From Torymus aiolomorphi (Eukaryota; Arthropoda; Insecta; Hymenoptera; Torymidae), in NCBI GenBank assembly GCA_036365515.1, contig CM070875.1, forward strand, positions 8,956,501-9,020,500: DNA of 64,000 bases, given 5' to 3'. Below are positions 57,384 through 64,000 of the stretch, in pieces (the first letter of the stretch is position 1; every line of letters begins with the position of its first letter). Under the pieces are notes generated by a model. The model was not told where the DNA came from. It searched no databases and saw only the letters and a list, made by a program, of their open reading frames with translations. Both the position numbers and the translations under genes were made by a program.

Positions 57384-57800
57384 ATATATATATATGACTT
57401 TTTACGACTGCAGTGCGCATCTTCTCTGACGCGCGGAAAACTGCTTTTTTCATTGAGTATGTAGGGTAGGAAGAAAGAGATGGAGAAGAAGCGGCGGCGC
57501 GCTGAATTTATACGAACGCTTTAATGCGAAATATGATAGACGAGGCAGATGCTGCTATGCAGTCGCGAGTGCGCGAGCGCTGCGCTTTCTAAATTAAATG
57601 CCCGGGCGTGTTGCGAGAGAAGAAGAGAAAGAGAGGCTCGCGAATAGTATTACATCAGCCTGCCCGTAGAAGAGGCAATATTAGGTAATGTAGCGACGTG
57701 TAGTTTTAGGTTTTGGAGATTTTTGTGAAAATGATGGATTTTCGTAGACGGTCAATGATGAGCTGATGTAATTGTTTTCACATTTCGCGAATAATTTTGT
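56128..57800. promoter_or_regulatory. Skew-switch island 16
   Basis: C-rich 56220-56460, (CT)n 56739-56790, GA tracts 56907-56978, CpG core, (CT)n 57297-57380, G-rich 57460-57800. The internal CT array makes the flip less clean. Confidence 0.4.
57297..57380. repeat. (CT)~42 microsatellite
   Basis: Uninterrupted CT followed by a short TA run. Confidence 0.95.
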
Positions 57801-57957
57801 GTGAAATAAAAGGGGATTATATTATCAACTTTTATATTAATGTTCACGACATTTGGAAAAAATGGTTTTATTCCCTGTATCGACGAGATTTTTTTTATAT
57901 ATTAAATTTATTATCGGAGTTACTAAACCGTCTGCGGGCATTTTTATGCTTTATTAT

Positions 57958-58212
57958 ACTCTCTAAAGTTGAATTAGTGAAAATTGCTCCACCATTTCAA
58001 TTAGTAGAAAAAACTACTAATTTATTAGTGAATATTCACTATTTCATTAGTGGTTTTTTAAAAACTACTAATTAAATTAGTAAAAACTACTAATCAAAAT
58101 AGTAGTTTTAATAAACTACTAAATGAAATAGTGAATATTCACTAATAAATTAGAAGTTTTTTCTACTAATTGAAATGGTGGAGCAATTTTCACTAATTCA
58201 ACTTTAGAGAGT
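57958..58212. mobile_element. 255-bp near-perfect palindrome, ACTAATT word
   Basis: ACTCTCTAAAGTTGAATTAG on the left and its complement on the right. The arms of about 127 nt differ at only a few positions. ACTAAT/ATTAGT occurs more than ten times. Confidence 0.8.
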
Positions 58213-58289
58213 ACGACAGAATATTTTGTAATGTTTAATTTAATGCAAAATTTCAAGTAGGTATCATATATTCATAACATTAACATAAT

Positions 58290-58849
58290 ATAACGTAACT
58301 TAAGACTTCAATCACACATATTTAACAGAAATGAAAGTCACAAGGAAGTGCTCGAAACCACGAAGTGTTATACTTTGCAATTCGCGTACATTTCCGAAAA
58401 GGGGAGAGAGATACCTATACCAACCCCGCAAAAGAAAGCAAGCGCACACACGGCTCCTCACACATCTTGTCCAAACGACAGCTCTCTCCCCGTCTGCACT
58501 TTACTCAGTAAACATACGCGCAGCAGTCAACGACCTTGACTCGTACCTTGACAGACGAACTGCTACACACGCGCACACACACACATGCATCTCCCTCTCC
58601 GCGATTCTACGGAAAAAGCGCCTCGGAGTACATCGCGAACCTTTACGCATGCATATACGCGTGATTTTAATCAAAATAACTCGGGCGCGTGTTCGCAAAA
58701 ATTATTCCTCGATAGCCATCATCGCCTGCTCTCTCTCTCTCTCACTCACTCAGCCGACGCAGCTTTAATTTTCATAATTATTTTTTAAAACTCCGCCGAT
58801 CGGAGCGCGCGATCTCGCTCGCTTCCCCTTTAACGGCTCTCTCCTCACT

Positions 58850-58936
<87 letters not shown>

Positions 58937-60300
58937 TACGGAACGACGTGGAATTCGCATCGTGAATAAGACCGCGCCGCGACGCAGCCCGCGCTCGCGA
59001 GCGAGGAAATGTAAAAATCCTGTTACGGAGAGAGGCGCGCGCGAGAGAGAGAGAGAGAGAGAGAATATCGAGGAAATCATCCTGGCACGAGGCGTATATA
59101 TATAGGCGCACCAGCGAAAAGAATCGCGAGGATTGTACGCGTGCGTATATATGTATACACATATGTATAGGTAACCCCGATGAGAGAGGAGGAACGAACG
59201 GAACGGTAAGAGAGAGATTTATCTTCGTTTCTCTCCCTCTTTTCTTTACCTCTCTCTCTCTCTCACTCTTGCGCGCGATCGGCTTTCGCGTATAATTCGT
59301 TATTCGCGAAACTCTCTCGCAGGCGTCGAAAGGATAAGAGAGTAAGAGAGAGAGAGAGAGAGAGGAGAAAGAGGCGCGACGTGCCGGCGATCCTATCGAG
59401 CCGCCGCGCAGCCTCTCTCGCGCTGCCGGATATGTCGACGACGACGACCGCGTGGCGAAATTGAGCCCCGAAGGGTTATAAAAATGTACGCACACACGCG
59501 TGCGTATATATACGTAAGAAATTCGCGCGCGCGCACGCGCGAAAGGATTACCGCCGCCGCGGGAATGCCGAAAGAGTGAGAGGGAGGGGGGGGGGGGGCT
59601 ATATAACGGGCCTCTTCTTACCGCGAAATTCGAGGAGAACAAGGAGGCCCGCGCGGCGAGAGGAATAGGCGATTTATCGGGTAGTTTTCGGGAATTGCCC
59701 CGCGTGTCGCCCGCGGAGGTTTAGGATGTTTCGCCGGGAATGCAGACGGCGGCGCGTAAGAAAGGAGACATACTCTTTTTAATTGCCACGCGCGGCAACA
59801 GTTCTTTTGCGCGGGGGGGGGGGGGGTCGTCAATTACACGCGAGCGCGGTCATAAAAGTGGAATTTGTACACGATAGAGGCGAGATAGAAAGAGAGAGAG
59901 AGAGAGACTAATTAAGACATTAAGTTAGCATGTTGTTCGCGGTAATCGCTGTCAATGTGTATTTATCCGCGGCGCGCGCGTGCGCTTTATCACGCGAGAT
60001 GAATGATAGTTGCACGATGATGGGCTTTTAATGAAACGTTTAGGAGTGCGCGCATGTGTTATAGACGTGAGCGTTGCGTGCAAGCGTGACGGATGGATTT
60101 TGTCTTTTTGAGATGATGATGCGGCGATGTGTAATTATGGGAAGCGAGGGGCGATGCGACGTGTAATCGATCGAAGCGATATAAGTAAAGAACCGTTCGA
60201 TCGGAGGCGATTTTCAAAATTTTTGCGTACGTGGGTATTATGAGTTTTAAATAGTTGCGGCTGTATATTATAGGGACGATTGACATATTTGAGATTTGAT
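58290..60300. promoter_or_regulatory. Skew-switch island 17
   Basis: A/C-rich 58320-58620, (CT)n 58853-58932, GA tracts 59044-59064, 59345-59362 and 59889-59906, G/T-rich 59640-60280. G runs at 59587-59598 and 59813-59826. Confidence 0.45.
58853..58932. repeat. (CT)~40 microsatellite
   Basis: Uninterrupted CT in the C-rich half of island 17. Confidence 0.95.
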
Positions 60301-60949
60301 ATACTATAGGTGTGAAATTAATCAGACTGTAACAAATTGTAATTTTAATTTCGGCGATATTGAGGGATTTTCAGCGAATATCTCTTTAATGAGAAACGCT
60401 GATGGAAAAACTTTGCGAAAGTACGACTCCTGGAATAAACTTATTAACGTATAATTAAAAATTTAATAAGAAACTTTTATCTTCGCGTGGCTCGCATCGA
60501 TTTTGTCGCGAAAGAAATAAATAATGAAAATGTTTTATGTAAAAGACACGCATAAAGTATATTTATATTATGAGCAATTCCACATTTAATATTTTTCCAT
60601 CTCAAAACTGCCGTCTGAAAAATTTTTTTTCTGAAGCACGGTTTTTTCGATCATTATGACTTTTTACACTGTTTTAATCGAAACGTCAATTTTTTTGGAC
60701 ATTTAACATGGGAAAAATGGACGAAAAGTGGTGACAAATTGTCCGTGCCAAAAATCCTGTGCAAAGTAGCGTGCATTTGAAAAATGACAAAAAACCGCTG
60801 CTAAGTGAATTAGCAGAATGCTTTCTCAAAAAGTATCGTCAATATTTTTATGACATTTTTTTATTGCACATTTAAATTCAAAATCACAGTTTAAAGTTGA
60901 AACAGTATTAAAATCCGCGTTTCATTTAATAGTTACAAAATACATAAAT
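60301..60949. other. AT-rich spacer
   Basis: No feature recognised. Confidence 0.5.
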
Positions 60950-60954
60950 AAAGA

Positions 60955-61330
60955 GGGAATTAAGCGTATTGCAAGAATATGCCGAAAAAGTTATTTTATA
61001 CAATTTATATAACTATTACATTTTTCGAAAAAGTTGCTACTTTTTCAAATTCTCAATTGTCAAAAATTGCTAGTACGTAGTTTTGAAATGCATAATTTAG
61101 AAGGAAATAGAATATACGTTGAGAGTATCGGCCTACATTTGAGATTTAATGCCGACAAAGTTATTTATAATTCATAAAATTATTTAAATTTTCTAAAAAA
61201 TTACTACTTTTTCAAATCCGCATTTTTAAGTCAAAAATAGCTCGTGAGTAGTTTTAAAAGACATAATTTAGAAGGAAATCGAATATAATTCAAGAATATT
61301 GGTCTCCATTTGGCAAATCTTTAAGAAAAT
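60955..61330. repeat. Imperfect ~190-bp tandem duplication
   Basis: Two units share GCCGA-AAAGTTATTTATA, TACTTTTTCAAAT and ATAATTTAGAAGGAAAT in the same order, with about 180-190 bp spacing. Confidence 0.6.
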
Positions 61331-61534
61331 TAAAAAAAAAATTATTTTTGAAAAAAAAAAATTTTACAAAATTGTTATTCTTTTAAAAATAAGACCTTAA
61401 AGTCATCCATTTGACTCCAAAATTTAATCAGTTCTAAGTTAAGACATACCGAAGGTGCATGCGAAAGTTCAGCTAATTCCGTCCATTCGTTCAAGAGTTA
61501 TGCCGGGGACAAAATTTAGTTTCATACATACATA

Positions 61535-61789
61535 TGTTAAATTCTGCATGAAAATTAATGTATGTACTGGAAGCAAAATTTCATTGCAGTACATTAAATT
61601 TAATGCAAATTTTATTAAATTTAATGTACGGAAAGCAAAATTTTATCTCGCAGTACATGAAATTTAGTGTAAATTGCATTAAACTTAATGTAAATTTTAT
61701 TAAATTTAATCTACATTGCATTAAATTTAATGTACTACGATGTAATTTTGCTTCCAGTACATACATTAATTTTCATGCAGAATTTAACA
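61535..61789. mobile_element. 255-bp palindrome, TTAAATTTAATGTA word
   Basis: TGTTAAATTCTGCATGAAAA and its exact complement form the ends. The interior is repeated TTAAATTTAATG units in both orientations. A short imperfect CA/CGCA tract follows (61806-61850). Confidence 0.8.
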
Positions 61790-61859
61790 GTGTACATATA
61801 TATTACATACACACGCACACGCACACACGCACGCACGCATGCACGCACATTTTTTAAAA

Positions 61860-62279
61860 ACCTATTATTCTGATTCAGGAACCTTAAAAACATCGTGATT
61901 CATCAAAATCCTTGATTCGAAAATTTTCACCGTTACAAAGCTTTCTCTTTGAGAAAGCAAAAATGAACGATTTTTCGAAAATTTACGAGATTCTAAAGAT
62001 TTTGATAATCAAATAATTAACGATTTACTTACTTTAATTTTTTTTCGTATAAAAAATTTATTGTCACCTTTAGGAGCTTAATATTGGCTAATCATCAGAA
62101 ATGATACTTTTTTCGTTCATTATGTCGTTCACGTAACGCAAGACTGTTTTCGATTGTCCAACATTTTTCTCATATATTATAAAATATAACGATCGAGAAA
62201 AACCATTGCGGAAGATTTGCTTCAGAAAAAGAAAAAAATTCAACAGTTTTGGGATGTAAAAAGAGTACATTAAATATGG
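61860..62279. other. AT-rich spacer
   Basis: 62133-62240 resembles 18711-18790, which suggests an old repeat. No gene seen. Confidence 0.4.
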
Positions 62280-63480
62280 AATTTCTCATATACAATCGCA
62301 CTAGCTTCTTCTCCATTAACAATTTCATCACTCTCCTTATCGCCATCTAAAACTCACCTTCCATTAAACCACGCAAACTCAGCCCTAATCTCTCACCCCT
62401 CACTAATAATGCAAACATCGATACGCGCGCCTCCCCACACAAGCTATAACACTCACCAAAAAAGGCACATCGATGCCGCTCGCAAACGTATCTCTCAACC
62501 TCGATCTCGCTCTAAAATCCAATAAGCCTTCCCCTATCTCTCTCTTTCACTCTTGCGACATTCTGATTCCCTCGCGCGCGTTTTCTCGCCAACTCGTCAA
62601 CTCTGTCTCTCCCTCGCACCAAAAAGAGCGCGAAAAAAAGCGAAGCTCCGAGGCCTCTCTCGGCCAACATTGACACAAGCTCTCGCCTCGCGCGTGCGCT
62701 AAAACGAAGGCAAAGAGCGTCGATCTCCTTTTCTCAATTCGCGCGCGCGCGTGTGTCAGCGGCAGCGACGTTGCTGCTGCTGCTACGCTGCATCGGTGAC
62801 TCACTCACTGGCCGCGCAGCTGGACCTCGGGGGGTTCAACGACCCCGGGCGCGAGCCAAGTCCAGCGCGCGAGATTTAAAAAAAAAAGAGAGAGAGAACG
62901 CGCGCTCGCTCGTTTAGAGCTGAGCACGCTGCTGCTGCTACCGGTGTGCAAAAGACAGCAATCTCGTCACCCATTGAACTGCGCCCGGGGGCTGTTTAAC
63001 GAGGTAGCGGGCGGGTGCGGGTGGCTGACCTAGATTTCGGCCCGCGACCGCGTGTATCTCTCCCTCTCTCTCGGGTGAGAGTGGTGAACCGAGCCGCCGA
63101 TCGAAACGTCGGAATGGGAGGAAAAAAGAGAGGGAGAGAGGGCGGGAACTGTATTAGATCGAGTTGAGGGAGCACAACGCTCGCGGGGGATTTCTTAGTC
63201 GGTTTAATTGAGTTTGCCGCGCCGCGCGGAATTTGGAAATTCAAGCGCGATCGGTCGTGAAGCGAAACAGAGAGGAGAGAGAGAGAGAGGAGAGAGAGAG
63301 GTATAGTATAGACTTTTTTTAGGTCGGTTGCGGTGAGCGGACGCGTTTGTCTGATGGTCGGGGGTTTCGCTGATTGGGAATGGAAGTGGTTGTAAAATAT
63401 ATATACGAATGGTCGATGAATTACTGAAAATGGGTGGTTTTTAGGTATGAATGTGAACAATAGGATAAAGCTAACTTATA
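62280..63480. promoter_or_regulatory. Skew-switch island 18 (flip near 62880)
   Basis: 62341-62460 C 48, G 9; 63301-63420 G 41, C 12 (hand counts). CpG core 62680-63060. Confidence 0.5.
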
Positions 63481-64000
63481 TAGGAAGAAATATTATTCTT
63501 AATTTATTTACTTTACCTTATTTTATGCTTTTTGGTATCAGAAGCACTCGGTGACAAGTTTTTCAGTAAAAATTACTATATAACTCAGGGTAATCCAGGG
63601 CGCACGTTTTGGAAAATGTGGAAATTGCATTAAACATGCACAATTTTCCCAAAATTTTGACCACGTCTCAGAGTAACAACAAAACATTGTAATTTTCACT
63701 GGGAAAATATCTTCGCGTGTGTTTCTTTATTACTCATTATCGAAAGTTAAAAAAAAAAAAAGAGAACGGTGTTAAACTCTAAATTTATGGATATTGTATT
63801 TTACGATCATCCATAAGTTTCAGACATTAAGATAAGCGAAAGCACTAAAGAGATTTTATTATTCGCCTGAATTTATTTCTTCATCGGCTCTCTATAAGAC
63901 CGCCGTGAAAACGATAAAATCGACGGTAGCTTTACAAGATACACCTTTACGTCGTTTAATACGAATTAATATCCCACAAAGCCCATGTAAACGCATTAAC
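63481..64000. other. AT-rich DNA to the end of the window
   Basis: No gene or element boundary recognised. Confidence 0.5.

Noticed and set aside
56388..59642. Long minus-strand frames rich in Arg-Glu and Ser-Leu (202 and 265 codons)
   Set aside because: They run through CT/GA arrays and the G- or C-biased halves of islands, where stop codons are rare. No signal peptide, domain or splice pattern supports a gene.

Overview
This is a stretch of an arthropod nuclear genome, most likely an insect and probably a hymenopteran (parasitoid-wasp-like). The reasons are: a multi-exon trypsin-family gene with short AT-rich introns and GTAAGT donors, an ionotropic-receptor-like remnant, very abundant (GA/CT)n, (CA)n and (TA)n microsatellites, CpG-rich islands in an AT-rich background, and a mix of non-LTR, Maverick/Polinton-like, foldback and MITE transposons. 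The species cannot be fixed from the sequence. Almost none of the window is coding. The single well-supported gene is a seven-exon S1 serine protease (8991-11544, + strand), and it carries a nonsense codon near its C terminus.

Layout. 0-6.4 kb, 16-36 kb and 52-63.5 kb are gene-poor DNA studded with about 18 GC-rich islands of roughly 1-2 kb. Each island is rich in A+C (and CT arrays) on its left side and rich in G+T (and GA arrays) on its right side, always in that order on the + strand. 7-16 kb holds the protease, a non-LTR reverse-transcriptase fragment, a large foldback element with tRNA-like arms, and a minus-strand ionotropic-receptor remnant that appears to be cut off by the foldback. 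36.5-38.8 kb holds a second copy of the same reverse-transcriptase repeat. 38.92-51.10 kb is one 12.2-kb palindrome. Its ends (AG...CT), flanking 6-bp direct repeat (GTTTTT) and mirrored DNA-polymerase-B C-terminal remnants point to a degenerate, inverted Maverick/Polinton derivative. Its middle is filled with (TA)n-type arrays and about 365-bp monomers in both orientations. Just right of it are a tRNA-Asp-like sequence and a hammerhead-ribozyme-like core.

Two patterns are not explained by ordinary annotation. (1) The islands with same-polarity AC-to-GT skew flips look like clustered bidirectional transcription starts or replication origins. (2) Many short inverted-repeat elements have interiors built from many copies, in both orientations, of one short word, with a different word in each family. 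Both are described in the findings. There is no CRISPR array, no bacterial operon structure and no intact rRNA or tRNA gene. Most open frames here are read-through of microsatellites and were not called.
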